From: Selenomonas sp.
GTDB taxonomy: Bacteria > Bacillota > Negativicutes > Selenomonadales > Selenomonadaceae
Assembly (NCBI GenBank): GCA_022773585.1
Contig: JALEZZ010000068.1
Coordinates: 1-45,947, forward strand
DNA length: 45,947 nucleotides
Direction of reading: 5' to 3'
In this document: positions 23,799 to 32,337 of the stretch, in pieces
Layout: each line of letters starts with the position of its first letter
Position numbering within the stretch: the first letter of the stretch is position 1
Translations under genes and position numbers: made by a program
The notes under the pieces: generated by a model
Databases searched by the model: none
What the model was told of the DNA's origin: nothing
Seen by the model: only the letters and a program-made list of their open reading frames with translations

Positions 23799-24611
23799 AT
23801 GTTCCAATGGAAGAAACTTCTCACCGTCGGCGCGCTCTGCATCGCGTCGGTCATGACGCTTGCCGGCTGCGGCGGCCAGCAGGCCGCGACGTCGTCCTCT
23901 TCGTCGTCTTCGAGCGCGAGCTCGTCTGCGGCGCAGACCATCAAGGTCGGCTCGGCCGTTGATTTCGCACCGTTCGAGTTCCAGGATGAAGGCCAGGCCG
24001 AGTACCAGGGCTTCGACATGGACCTCATCCGCGCGATTGCCAAGGAGATGGGCGTCGAGGTCGAGATTCAGAACATCGGCTTTGACGGCCTGATCCCGGC
24101 ACTGCAGGCCAAGACGGTCGATGTGCTGATTTCCGGCATGACGATCAACGACGAGCGCAAGCAGAATGTCACGTTCTCCGATCCGTACTATGAATCCGGC
24201 CTGACGATGGTCGTCCGCGAGGATGAGCAGAACATCAAGAGCTTCCAGGACCTCAAGGGCCACAAGGTCGCCGTCCAGATCGGCACGACGAGTGCGAAGG
24301 AAGTCAAGAAGATCGAGGGTGTCGAGGTCAAGGAGTTCAACACGCCGGCTGATTGCTTCATGGAGCTGAAGTCCGGCGGTGCGGACGCCGTCATCAACGA
24401 CCGCCCGGTCAATGACTACTTCATCACGAAGAGCGGCCAGACGGGCGTCAAGGAGCTCGAAGAGAAGCTCACGTCCGAGAACTACGGCATCGCCGTTGCC
24501 AAGGACAACACGGAGCTCGCGGGCAAGATCAACGCAGCGCTCAAGAAGCTCAAGGAAAATGGCGAATACGACAAGATCTATGCAAAATGGTTCGGCGGCG
24601 CAAAGAAATAA
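23799..24611 (+). CDS. Amino-acid ABC transporter substrate-binding lipoprotein
   Basis: Periplasmic solute-binding protein of family 3 (polar amino acids, e.g. glutamine, arginine or cystine). The 270-aa product has a lipoprotein signal (KKLLTVGALCIASVMTLAGCGG, Cys at about residue 23), a Ser-rich linker, then the SBP3 domain: KVGSAVDFAPFEFQ, GFDMDLIRAIAKEMGVE, FDGLIPALQAKTVDVLISGMT, and the C-terminal LKENGEYDKIYAKWFG. No permease or ATPase adjoins it; a permease/ATPase pair without a binding protein lies at 33406-34777. ATG 23799 gives the lipoprotein signal at the N-terminus; upstream in-frame starts would extend through the leader. Confidence 0.92.
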   Translation: MFQWKKLLTVGALCIASVMTLAGCGGQQAATSSSSSSSSASSSAAQTIKVGSAVDFAPFEFQDEGQAEYQGFDMDLIRAIAKEMGVEVEIQNIGFDGLIPALQAKTVDVLISGMTINDERKQNVTFSDPYYESGLTMVVREDEQNIKSFQDLKGHKVAVQIGTTSAKEVKKIEGVEVKEFNTPADCFMELKSGGADAVINDRPVNDYFITKSGQTGVKELEEKLTSENYGIAVAKDNTELAGKINAALKKLKENGEYDKIYAKWFGGAKK

Positions 24612-24640
24612 CGCGCAGCGGACGAATGCAGGAACAAACG

Positions 24641-24681
24641 GCGGCATGCCTTTCTTTTGGGAGAGGCATGCCGCTGTTTTT
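24641..24681 (+). terminator. Intrinsic terminator of the binding-protein gene
   Basis: Perfect stem GCGGCATGCCT (24641-24651) / AGGCATGCCGC (24664-24674), 12-nt loop, then TGTTTTT. Confidence 0.9.
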
Positions 24682-24725
24682 ATCTTATTTTGGCGAGTTA
24701 TTGTAGAAAACAGATGAGATATCCA

Positions 24726-24754
24726 GAGACAGGCGTTCGAATGTATGGTATATT
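24726..24754 (+). promoter_or_regulatory. Putative promoter of the HAD phosphatase gene
   Basis: GAGACA (24726-24731), 17-bp spacer, extended -10 TGGTATATT (24746-24754). Confidence 0.45.
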
Positions 24755-24791
24755 TATATGGAAAGATGATGATGAAACGAGGGGAAATACG

Positions 24792-25625
24792 ATGAACAAG
24801 GTTATTTTTCTGGATATCGATGGGACGCTTGTGACGTACGAAAACAAGATTCCGGAGACGGCGGCAGCGGCTGTCCGCAGGGCGCGGGCGGCCGGCAACC
24901 GGGTGTATCTCTGCACGGGGCGCTCGGAAGCGGAGGTGTACGACGAAATCTGGGACATCGGTGTGGACGGCCTGATTGGCGCGAATGGCAGTTATGTGAA
25001 GGATGGTGACGAGGTGATTCTCTGGAATCATCTTTCCGCAGAGGACTGCCGGCACATTGTCGACTGGCTGCACGAGAGAGGCCTGGAGTTTTACCTTGAA
25101 GCGAACAGCGGCCTGTACGGTTCGGAGAAGTTCGAAACGGCGGCAGAGCCGTCCATCAAGGAATATGTGGGAAGAAAGGGCAGGGACAGCAGCCATACAA
25201 CAGTGCGCGATGTGTTCCCGGAGATGATCTTCGGTGCCAAGCTTTACCGCGACGATGTCAACAAGATCAGCTTTTTGCTCCGCAGCTATCAGGATTATCT
25301 GGACGCGGTGAAAGAGTTTCAGGGATTCAAGGTCGGCACATGGGGTGGTGCTGGCGAAACAGCCCTGTTCGGCGATGTCGGCGTCAAGGATATCGACAAA
25401 GGCGTTTCCGTGGACGCACTCCTGCAGCACATCGGCGCTGATGTCAAGGATACGTATGCATTTGGCGATGCGAAAGTCGATCTGCCGATGCTGGAGAAAT
25501 GTGCCGTTGGAATCGCCATGGGCAATGGCGGGCCCGAGATCCGGGCTGCAGCGGATTACGTGACGGATGATGTCGATCAGGATGGGCTCTATCATGCGTT
25601 CGAGCACTTCGGCCTGATCGAGTGA
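24792..25625 (+). CDS. HAD-superfamily Cof-type hydrolase
   Basis: Cytoplasmic Mg2+-dependent phosphatase of the Cof/YkrA subgroup, usually acting on sugar phosphates, FMN or PLP. The 277-aa protein has motif I FLDIDGTLV (residues 6-14, nucleophile Asp8 and acid/base Asp10), motif II LCTGRS (about 41-46), a C2B cap domain between, motif III Lys near residue 190 and motif IV TYAFGDAKVDLPML (about 220-233). Motif IV has GDAKVD where GDxxND is usual. GAGGGG precedes ATG 24792. It stands alone with its own promoter and terminator. Confidence 0.9.
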   Translation: MNKVIFLDIDGTLVTYENKIPETAAAAVRRARAAGNRVYLCTGRSEAEVYDEIWDIGVDGLIGANGSYVKDGDEVILWNHLSAEDCRHIVDWLHERGLEFYLEANSGLYGSEKFETAAEPSIKEYVGRKGRDSSHTTVRDVFPEMIFGAKLYRDDVNKISFLLRSYQDYLDAVKEFQGFKVGTWGGAGETALFGDVGVKDIDKGVSVDALLQHIGADVKDTYAFGDAKVDLPMLEKCAVGIAMGNGGPEIRAAADYVTDDVDQDGLYHAFEHFGLIE

Positions 25626-25633
25626 AACGGAAA

Positions 25634-25682
25634 ACAAACGACCATGCTTGGAAATCGCACCAAGCATGGTCGTTTGTTCGTT
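25634..25682. terminator. Bidirectional terminator between the HAD gene and the outer-membrane protein gene
   Basis: Perfect 18-bp stem ACAAACGACCATGCTTGG (25634-25651) / CCAAGCATGGTCGTTTGT (25660-25677), 8-nt loop; T-rich after, A-rich before. It serves both convergent genes. Confidence 0.92.
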
Positions 25683-25705
25683 TTGGATATTATTTTGTTT
25701 TGTGG

Positions 25706-26632
25706 TCAGAACCAGACGCGCACGCCAGCCCAGGGGCCTGCAAGCTTGAACTGGCCGTAGTCGTCGTCATGGTCGATTTTGAGGTCGATGATACGGTAGC
25801 CTGCCTGGATGTCGACGTTGTCGGCCGGGAAGTAGGCGATGCCGAGCTCGCTGTCGAAGATGTGGCCGTAGCTGCCGAGCGGCAGGCCGGAAATGGCGGC
25901 ATGAGCCGAGAAGTTGCTGCCGATGGCGGCCGACGCTTTGAGGCCGATCATCGGGATTGGTGCCGCGAAGTCGACGCTCTCGCTGCGATGCTCGCTGTAT
26001 GCCGTCTGGCCGCTCTTCTTCACCGTGGCGTCGCCCTGGACTTTTGCTTTCCAGCGCATGCCCGTGAGGCCGTAGCTCCAGTCGAGATGGAAATTCGGCG
26101 TATGGAGGAGCGGGTTCGTGATGTCGAATTTCAGGTAGTCGAAGTCGAGATCGGTCTTGGCGCCGCCGTTGAATTCGTAGTCATTGACCTTGATCGGCTC
26201 GCTTGCGAGGTTTGCCTTGCCGTCCGTGCTGAAGTGGATGTAGTCGAGCTTCATGTTGCGGAACGAGAAGATGAGCTCCGGGGCGCTCGACGTGTCGTCG
26301 ATGTTCAGCGTATCGACGAGGTCGACCTGCTTGCCCGTGTAGTATTGCTGGATGTCGTCCGATTTGACTTTCGCTGTGAGCTTCGGGCGGAAGTAGCGCG
26401 CGGAGACCGTAAGTTGCTGGTCAGAATGGCTGCCATCATCGAAAAGCTTCGGATTTTCATAGGAAACTGGCGTTTCGACAGCCGTTGTTTCAGCGCCATC
26501 AAAGATGGCGTCTTCGGCAGCTGCCGTGTCGGCCGTTTCTGCCTCAACTGCAGGTTCTGCACTTGGCGCAGCCGATGCGGTGGCGGCAACCGCACTCATA
26601 GCAAGCGCCAGGGCAAGCGTCGTTTTCTTCAT
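25706..26632 (-). CDS. Outer-membrane beta-barrel protein
   Basis: A 308-aa exported protein: a Sec signal (KKTTLALALAMSAVAATASA, cleavage near AxA at about residue 21), an acidic Ala/Glu/Thr-rich linker to about residue 55, then alternating amphipathic strands with many aromatic residues, and a final strand ending in ...GVRVWF. A C-terminal Phe is the classic BAM recognition signal, so this is an outer-membrane barrel. The start was placed at 26632, because it gives a clean signal peptide after GGAAG; the upstream frame would add 49 charged residues. Family unknown (possibly a TIGR04219-like protein). It is strong evidence that the host is diderm. Confidence 0.82.
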   Translation of the reverse strand: MKKTTLALALAMSAVAATASAAPSAEPAVEAETADTAAAEDAIFDGAETTAVETPVSYENPKLFDDGSHSDQQLTVSARYFRPKLTAKVKSDDIQQYYTGKQVDLVDTLNIDDTSSAPELIFSFRNMKLDYIHFSTDGKANLASEPIKVNDYEFNGGAKTDLDFDYLKFDITNPLLHTPNFHLDWSYGLTGMRWKAKVQGDATVKKSGQTAYSEHRSESVDFAAPIPMIGLKASAAIGSNFSAHAAISGLPLGSYGHIFDSELGIAYFPADNVDIQAGYRIIDLKIDHDDDYGQFKLAGPWAGVRVWF

Positions 26633-26793
26633 CGTGAATCTTCCTTTCCCACTATACATTCCCAACAGGGATTTCCGTTTTCTGTGTCCCCTCAGAAATC
26701 TGCCCATGACGCTCATGGCCTCTCTGATATTGAACAAGAAAAGTATACGATATTTTAATGATTGTTTTCTTAGAATCAAGAGACGGATGTCTT

Positions 26794-27963
26794 TTATCGT
26801 CCGAGCTCGTAGAGGCGCAGCAGGAAGTAGAGCTGCTCGTAGACGTCTTCTGTGCCGATGACGGGTTCCAAGAGGCTTTCGGCTTTCTTGAGACGGTAGC
26901 GGATGGTGTTCGGGTGCTGGTAGAGCGCGGCGGCGGTTTTTGAGATTTCGCCGTGGTGCGCGACATAGGCGCGGCAGGTGTCGAGGAGGCTCGAGGTATA
27001 TTTTTCGTCATACGCCTCGAGGATGGCGACGGCTTCGCGGGCGATGGCGCGGAGCGTTTCGTCGCGGCTCATGGGGAAGAGCAGGCGGTGGATGCCGAGG
27101 CTGCCGTAGCCCGTGGGCGTCTCCCTTTCGCGCGCCATCTGGCAGGCGTCGATGCTCTGCTGGATGGCCGTCGGCAGCGCGCGGAACGTCGGCAGCGTCT
27201 CGCTGCTGCCGCAGAAAAATTCTTCGAGCCGCGTGTCATAGCGCGAGAGAAGCCGCTGGCAGAAGACTTCGGGCGCAGAAGGGAGCTCGTGCTCGCGGGA
27301 CGTGTAGAGCACGAGCAGGCCGTTCTGGTATTTGCGGTACGTGACGTTGTCGAGCGCCTGGCCACTGTACTGCTTGTACGTCGTGCGCGCGAGGAAGGCG
27401 GCGACTTCGCGCGGCGAGCCGGGATAGCGGCGGTGGATGAGGTAGAACGCGGTCACGTAGCTCTGGAACGCCGGATTGATCTCGCGCACGGCGGCCTCGA
27501 CGGCGTAGGGCGAGCGGGCGGGGGCGAGCAGGGCCAGCAGGTCGTGAATCTGCTGCTCGCTCTGGAGGTGGCTCTGCTGGAGTTTCAGGACGTCGTTGAA
27601 GTTGACGATGATGTCTTCCATGAAGGCGCCATCGAAGAGGAAGAGCGGCAGGTCGTGCGCGTCGCAGAACGAAAGCACTTCGCCGGGCAGTTCCGTGTAG
27701 AAGACGGTCTTGACGGCGATGGCTGTGACGGCGCGGGCCGCGAGCTTTTCAAAGCTCTTCTCGATCAGCGATGGATCGTCCTTGGCGAAGAACAGCGACG
27801 TCAGCACGAGGTCGTCAGGGTGGAAGACGTCGAAGTTGCGGCTCATCCATTCGTATTCGAGGATGTCGACGTTGCGGACCTCGCGCGAGAGGCCCGTGAG
27901 CCCGGCGACGAGGCGGAAGTTCTGAAAGATCGGGAGCTCGAGGAGTTCTTTGAGGCGGATCAT
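26794..27963 (-). CDS. PucR-family transcriptional regulator
   Basis: DNA-binding regulator of catabolic genes. The 389-aa protein has an N-terminal PucR domain (LKELLELPIFQNFRLVAGLTGLSREVRNVDILE..., residues 4-115), a middle region of the CdaR GGDEF-like type, and a C-terminal helix-turn-helix (ISKTAAALYQHPNTIRYRLKKAE, about residues 345-367) of the PucR/HTH_30 family. The ATG at 27963 is 9 nt after AAAGGA; the ATG at 27972 directly abuts that site. It is transcribed away from the aminotransferase operon, a common layout for a regulator and its target, so it probably senses the substrate or an intermediate of that pathway. Confidence 0.92.
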   Translation of the reverse strand: MIRLKELLELPIFQNFRLVAGLTGLSREVRNVDILEYEWMSRNFDVFHPDDLVLTSLFFAKDDPSLIEKSFEKLAARAVTAIAVKTVFYTELPGEVLSFCDAHDLPLFLFDGAFMEDIIVNFNDVLKLQQSHLQSEQQIHDLLALLAPARSPYAVEAAVREINPAFQSYVTAFYLIHRRYPGSPREVAAFLARTTYKQYSGQALDNVTYRKYQNGLLVLYTSREHELPSAPEVFCQRLLSRYDTRLEEFFCGSSETLPTFRALPTAIQQSIDACQMARERETPTGYGSLGIHRLLFPMSRDETLRAIAREAVAILEAYDEKYTSSLLDTCRAYVAHHGEISKTAAALYQHPNTIRYRLKKAESLLEPVIGTEDVYEQLYFLLRLYELGR

Positions 27964-27999
27964 GGAGACCATTCCTTTCCAAAGGGAAATGTTTCCTCT

Positions 28000-28028
28000 A
28001 TGATAGGACGTTTTCGCGTTTTCGACAA
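28000..28028 (-). promoter_or_regulatory. Promoter of the pucR-type gene
   Basis: Minus strand: TTGTCG (28028-28023), 17-bp spacer, TATCAT (28005-28000). Confidence 0.6.
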
Positions 28029-28091
28029 GCAGATTTTCGAAAATCTTGGAGAAATCGCAAAAAAAGGATCAGATTTTTGGTGATTTGTACA

Positions 28092-28120
28092 TAGACGTAG
28101 CGACGCTGTTCGATTATACT
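28092..28120 (+). promoter_or_regulatory. Promoter of the aminotransferase operon
   Basis: TAGACG (28092-28097), 17-bp spacer, TATACT (28115-28120). Predicted start near 28127 gives a leader of about 170 nt. Confidence 0.5.
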
Positions 28121-28141
28121 AGAGACATCAAAAGGACATAG

Positions 28142-28291
28142 CAAACGAACAGCAGGCAGCGTCGCCTGGAAACTTTCTCATTTATGAGATGTGTTTCCAG
28201 ACGGCGCGTTTGTTTTTGGAGGCTATTTGCCTGACGGCAAATGGCTAAGACATCCGTAAGCGCTGAAGCGCTAACGGCTATCTTAAGGAGG
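28142..28291 (+). promoter_or_regulatory. Structured leader with terminator-like hairpin and RBS-adjacent stem
   Basis: Three hairpins lie between the promoter and the start codon. The first has CTGGAAAC (28166-28173) / GTTTCCAG (28193-28200), an inner CTCAT/ATGAG pair and outer CAAACG/CGTTTG, followed by TTTTT at 28213-28217, as in a terminator. The second is ATTTGCC/GGCAAAT (28225-28242). The third nests TAAGA/TCTTA, CCGT/ACGG and AGCGCT/AGCGCT (28246-28285) and touches the Shine-Dalgarno AAGGAGG (28285-28291). It does not match any T-box or riboswitch consensus I can recognise. The rest of 27964-28299 holds only the two promoters. Confidence 0.6.
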
Positions 28292-28299
28292 AATTCATT

Positions 28300-29370
28300 A
28301 TGAGCCGCTTCATCAGCAAACGTTACAAAGATATCACCCCGTACATTCCTGGCGAGCAGCCGAAAGACCGCCTCTACATCAAGCTCAACGCGAACGAGAC
28401 GTCGTGCGAGCCGGCGCCTGGCGTGCGACGCGTGCTCGAGAGCTCGCGCATGCGAAACCTCGGCCGCTACACGGAGCCGACGGCGCTCGAGATGCGCCGC
28501 CTCGCCGCGACGCTCTGCGGCGTCCGTCCGGAGGAAGTGCTCGCAGGCAACGGCTCGGACGAGATCCTCGGCTGGATCTTCCAGACGTTCTTCATGGACG
28601 CGAGCGTCTGCTATCCCGACATCACGTACAGCTTCTACGAGAGCCTGGCCGTCGGCCTCGGCATCGAGCATCACGAAGTGCCGCTGAAGGACGACTTCAC
28701 GCTCGACGTCGAAGCGCTCTGCCATGAGAAGAGTAACATCGTCATCGCGAATCCGAATGCGCCGACGGGCCACATGGTGCCAGTCGAAGACATCGAGCGC
28801 ATCGTCGCGGCCGATCCGAACCGCATCGTCGTCGTCGACGAAGCCTACATCCAGTTCCACAACGAGAGCTGCATGCCGCTCATCCGCAAGTACGACAACC
28901 TCATCGTCGTGCATACGATGTCGAAAGCCTACGCGCTCGCAGGCGCACATATCGGTTTCGCCTACGGCTGCCAGGATCTCATCCGCGATCTCGACTGCAT
29001 GCGCGGTGTCATGAATCCTTACAACATCAGCGACATCACGATGGCCGTCGGCTGCGCGGCACTGCGCGACCAGGCGTATCTCGAGGCGCATGTGCGCGAT
29101 GTCGAAGAAGCACGCGAATACACGACGACGGAGCTTCGGGAACTCGGCTTCAAGGTGCTCGATTCGCGTACGAACTTCATCTTCCTCGAGCATCCGTATC
29201 TTTCGGGCGAAGAATACGTGCGCGAGCTGCGCGAGCACGGCATCCTCGTGCGCCGCTATCCGTCGATGAAGCGCGCGGAAAACTATGTGCGCATCACGAT
29301 CGGCACGCTCGAAGAGATGCAGGCTGTCGTCGCTGCGACGCGCTCGATCCTGCTGTGCCTGGCGGCGTGA
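28300..29370 (+). CDS. HisC-like PLP-dependent aminotransferase
   Basis: Fold-type I aminotransferase related to histidinol-phosphate aminotransferase. The 356-aa protein has LNANETSCEPAP near residue 28, the PLP-binding GNGSDEIL (about 84-91), NPNAPTGHM (about 150), VVVDEAYIQF (about 178-187), the Schiff-base lysine in HTMSKAYALAGAHIGFAYG (about 206-224) and Arg in YVRITIGT near the end. The length and motifs fit HisC, but no histidine biosynthesis gene is nearby. The next two genes (2-hydroxyacid dehydrogenase, RocB-like hydrolase) suggest it transaminates an amino acid in a catabolic route. Read from a structured leader; AAGGAGG is 8 nt before the ATG. Confidence 0.85.
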   Translation: MSRFISKRYKDITPYIPGEQPKDRLYIKLNANETSCEPAPGVRRVLESSRMRNLGRYTEPTALEMRRLAATLCGVRPEEVLAGNGSDEILGWIFQTFFMDASVCYPDITYSFYESLAVGLGIEHHEVPLKDDFTLDVEALCHEKSNIVIANPNAPTGHMVPVEDIERIVAADPNRIVVVDEAYIQFHNESCMPLIRKYDNLIVVHTMSKAYALAGAHIGFAYGCQDLIRDLDCMRGVMNPYNISDITMAVGCAALRDQAYLEAHVRDVEEAREYTTTELRELGFKVLDSRTNFIFLEHPYLSGEEYVRELREHGILVRRYPSMKRAENYVRITIGTLEEMQAVVAATRSILLCLAA

Positions 29371-29380
29371 GGAGATATTT

Positions 29381-30388
29381 ATGAAGAAAAAAGTCCTTTT
29401 CTGCGATTACCCGCAGGCGATGGATGAAAGCTATGCCTGGCAGCGCGAGGAGATTCTGCGGGCCTATCCGGACGCGGATGTCCGGGTCGTGTCCTACGCC
29501 TCTCCGCAGCAGCTGCGCGCGGAGCTCGCAAAGGCTGATGCGCTCGTGACGGCATTCCTGCCGCTGACGCGCGAAGTGCTCACGGCCGCGCCGCGCCTGC
29601 GCATCGTGTCCGTCCATGCGACGGGATACGGAAATGTCAATGTCGATGCCGCGCGCGACCTCGGCATCGCAGTCACGCATGTGGCCGATTACTGCACGGA
29701 AGAAGTCGCTGAGCACACGATGGCATTGATGCTCGCGCTCGCGCGCCATCTGAAAGCATACGACCACCATGTAAATGAAGGCTTTTCGTGGCAGTTCGAG
29801 TCGGAAAAGGGGCTGCACCGCCTTTGCGGGCGGCACCTCATGCTGTTCGGCTGGGGGCGCATCAGCCGCAGGGTCGCGCAATTTGCGCAGGCGTTCGGCA
29901 TGGAGGTCGGCGTCGTCTCGCATCATCTGACGGATGACGCTGCGAGGACGGCCGGCGTCCGCAGCGTCACGAAGGAAGAGGCGTTCGCGGAAGGCGACAT
30001 CCTTTCCAATCATATGGCCGAAGCGCGCGAGAACTACCATTTCTTCCGGCGCGAGGCATTCGATGCCATGAAGCGCACGCCGATTTTTCTCAACGTCGGG
30101 CGCGGCAGCGCCGTCGATGAGGCGGCGCTCGTCGAAGCACTCGATGCGGGAAAGATTGCAGGTGCGGGGCTCGACGTCCTGCAGACCGAGAATCCCGACC
30201 TCGCCCACAGCCCGCTGATCGGCCGCCCAAACGTCATCCTGACGCCGCATGCGGCGTTCTATTCCGAAGAATCGCATCAGGAACTCGCGGCGCGGGCCGT
30301 GCAGAACATCCTTGATTTCTTCGCGGGAAAGCCCGTCAAGAATCTGGCGGCAAAAAAGGAAACGGCAGTCGAAGGAGGCGCGGCATGA
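29381..30388 (+). CDS. D-isomer-specific 2-hydroxyacid dehydrogenase
   Basis: NAD(P)H-dependent reduction of a 2-oxoacid to a 2-hydroxyacid (or the reverse). The 335-aa protein has the family layout: an N-terminal catalytic half (FCDYPQAMDES...VSVHATGYGNVNVDAARDLGI), AEHTMALMLALARHL, the Rossmann loop LFGWGRISRRVAQFAQAFGM (about residues 149-168, GxGxxS instead of GxGxxG), LNVGRGSAVDEAALVEAL with the catalytic Arg, GLDVLQTENP with the Glu, and the catalytic His in LTPHAAFYSEES. ATG 29381 follows GGAG with 7 nt; it starts 10 nt after the aminotransferase stop and overlaps the next gene by 4 nt. It could reduce the 2-oxoacid made by the aminotransferase. Confidence 0.9.
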   Translation: MKKKVLFCDYPQAMDESYAWQREEILRAYPDADVRVVSYASPQQLRAELAKADALVTAFLPLTREVLTAAPRLRIVSVHATGYGNVNVDAARDLGIAVTHVADYCTEEVAEHTMALMLALARHLKAYDHHVNEGFSWQFESEKGLHRLCGRHLMLFGWGRISRRVAQFAQAFGMEVGVVSHHLTDDAARTAGVRSVTKEEAFAEGDILSNHMAEARENYHFFRREAFDAMKRTPIFLNVGRGSAVDEAALVEALDAGKIAGAGLDVLQTENPDLAHSPLIGRPNVILTPHAAFYSEESHQELAARAVQNILDFFAGKPVKNLAAKKETAVEGGAA

Positions 30389-32070
30389 TGGACGCGAGCG
30401 TTGATTTTTCCAAGGAAATGGAAGCCCTGACGAAGGATCTCGTCGGCATCCGCAGCGTCAATGGAACGGCAGGGGAGCGCGAAGTCGCGGAGTTCATTCT
30501 CCGCTGGCTGCGCTCTTTTCCGTATTTCACGACGCATCCTGAGCGGGCGTTCGCACAGGAAATCCCGGGCGACGGGCTCGGGCGCGAAAATGTCTTTGCC
30601 TATGTGCATGGCACGAAGGAAGCGGGGACAGGCCCGCGCAAGACGCTCGTCTGGCACGGCCATATCGATACGGTCGGTACGGAGGATTTCGGAGCGCTCG
30701 AGCCGTGGGCGAACGACCCGGATGCGCTGCTCGAAAAGCTCCTCGCGGAACCCGACCTGCCCGATGCCGTGCGCGAAGACCTCGCGACGGGCGACTGGAT
30801 GCCCGGCCGCGGCGCCTGCGATATGAAGAGCGGCGATGCCGTCTTCCTCGTACTGCTGACGTATCTCAGCGAGCATACGGACGCATTTTCCGGCACGATC
30901 GTGCTTTCCTTGAACTGCGTCGAAGAAAACGAGCATACGGGCATCCTGCATGGCCTCGATGTGCTCGACGAACTCAAGGAGCGCGAAGGGCTCGAATACC
31001 TCTTTGCCATCAACAATGACTACATCTGCCCGCTCTATGACGGCGATCCGCACCGCTATCTCTATGCGGGCGCGGTCGGCAAGCTCCTGCCGTGCGTCTA
31101 CATCCACGGCTGCGAGACGCATGTCGGCCAGTGCTTCGAAGGCTTCGATGCGAGTGTTGCGGCCGCCGAGGTCGTGCGGCGCATCAATTACAATACGGCG
31201 CTCTGCGACGGTTATCGCGGCGAGTATACGCTGCCGCCGTCCGTGCTGAAGCTCGCTGACCTCAAGCCTGCCTACAACGTCCAGACGGCGCAGGAGGCCT
31301 GGACATATTTCAACTACTTCGTCCATGCGGCCAGCGTGGCGGACATCCTCGCAGTCCTCAAGGGCATCGTGAAAGACAGCATGGATGAGATTGCCGGGCG
31401 CATTGATGCCGAGGCGGAAAAATATGCAAAGCTCGCCCAGCAGCCCGTCGTGCCGCCGAACTTCCAGCCCGAGGTCATGAGCTATGACGAGCTCGTCGCG
31501 GCCGTGCGGGAGAAGCGGGCGGCCGCGGAAGCAAAGGAGACGGCACTCGACGACGAACTCGCCGCGATGGCGCACAAGTTGCGCGCCAAAGGGCGCGACC
31601 TGCGCGAAATCTCGCTGGCCATCGTGCGTGAGCTCGTGCGAGAGCTCCATCCGACGCGTCCGCTGGCCATTCTGTTCTTCGCCGCGCCCTACTGCCCGGC
31701 AAACACGCTGCGGCAGGAAGTGGCGGGGGAGAAGAAGCTTTACGATCAGCTCGAAAGCCTTGTATCATCGTTCGGCGAAGAAACGGGCGAGCAGTACAAG
31801 ATTCTGCAGTTCTTCCCGAGCCTTTCGGACTCGAGCTACCTCAAGATTGACGACACGCCGGAATCCGTCGCTACGCTCTACCAGAACCTCCCAGGAGGCA
31901 AGACGGTCTCGCCCGTCCCGACCGAGCGCATCCGCAGCCTCTCCATCCCGGCCGTCGATTTCGGCTGCTATGGCAAAGACGCGCACAAGTGGACGGAGCG
32001 CATGTACAAGCCCTATACGTTCGGCGTGCTGCCAAAGCTGATCCTCAAGGCAGTAGCGGAGTTCCTCTAG
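30385..32070 (+). CDS. M20-family metallohydrolase, RocB-like
   Basis: Zinc-dependent amidohydrolase/peptidase of family M20. The 561-aa protein is longer than usual M20 peptidases and matches the length of RocB, an arginine-utilisation protein of Bacillus with unproven biochemistry. Metal-site motifs are HGHIDTVGTEDF (His93, Asp95), GRGACDMKSGDA (Asp146) and CVEENEHTG (Glu180-Glu181). The end GCYGKDAHKWTERMYKPYTFG holds a conserved His and resembles the RocB C-terminus. It overlaps the dehydrogenase by 4 nt (ATGA), so the three genes are one operon. GGAGG lies 6 nt before ATG 30385 (a second ATG follows immediately). Repeat copy C follows its stop. Confidence 0.85.
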   Translation: MMDASVDFSKEMEALTKDLVGIRSVNGTAGEREVAEFILRWLRSFPYFTTHPERAFAQEIPGDGLGRENVFAYVHGTKEAGTGPRKTLVWHGHIDTVGTEDFGALEPWANDPDALLEKLLAEPDLPDAVREDLATGDWMPGRGACDMKSGDAVFLVLLTYLSEHTDAFSGTIVLSLNCVEENEHTGILHGLDVLDELKEREGLEYLFAINNDYICPLYDGDPHRYLYAGAVGKLLPCVYIHGCETHVGQCFEGFDASVAAAEVVRRINYNTALCDGYRGEYTLPPSVLKLADLKPAYNVQTAQEAWTYFNYFVHAASVADILAVLKGIVKDSMDEIAGRIDAEAEKYAKLAQQPVVPPNFQPEVMSYDELVAAVREKRAAAEAKETALDDELAAMAHKLRAKGRDLREISLAIVRELVRELHPTRPLAILFFAAPYCPANTLRQEVAGEKKLYDQLESLVSSFGEETGEQYKILQFFPSLSDSSYLKIDDTPESVATLYQNLPGGKTVSPVPTERIRSLSIPAVDFGCYGKDAHKWTERMYKPYTFGVLPKLILKAVAEFL

Positions 32071-32076
32071 CCTTAA

Positions 32077-32278
32077 GCCTCCCTCTCAGAGGGAGGTGCC
32101 CGAAGGGCGGAGGGAGTCTCACAAGCAGGAAGCAGGAGATGCACGATTGTTTTTTATGCGGGCGTCAAAAGAAGCAACTTCACAGCCCGCGTAAAAAACA
32201 ATCCAGAATCTCATTCTCCAATCTTGTGAGACTCCCTCAGTCAGCCATTCGGCTGACAGCTCCCTCTGGGAGGGAGCC
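32077..32278. repeat. Palindromic intergenic repeat, full copy C (core subtype 1)
   Basis: A 202-bp copy with the same parts as A and B. The inner stem here reads GATTGTTTTTTATGCGGGC on the left and, mirrored, GATTGTTTTTTACGCGGGC on the right, so both arms changed together relative to copy A (GTAGCTT/GCATCTT). This keeps the pairing and supports a structural role. It lies between the RocB-like gene and the amidinohydrolase gene. Confidence 0.9.
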
Positions 32279-32337
32279 TTGCATGGAAGTGACGGTCATC
32301 TAATTTGATGTACTAAAATAGAAAGAAGCGATACAAT

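Noticed and set aside
22494..25667. A 1057-residue open frame on the minus strand
   Set aside because: It runs antisense across ndh, the binding-protein gene and the HAD gene, crosses a terminator and promoters, and has no recognisable motif. Long antisense frames are expected in GC-rich genes with biased third positions.
28142..28291. T-box leader for the aminotransferase operon
   Set aside because: No AGGGTGGAACCGCG-like T-box sequence or specifier stem could be found.
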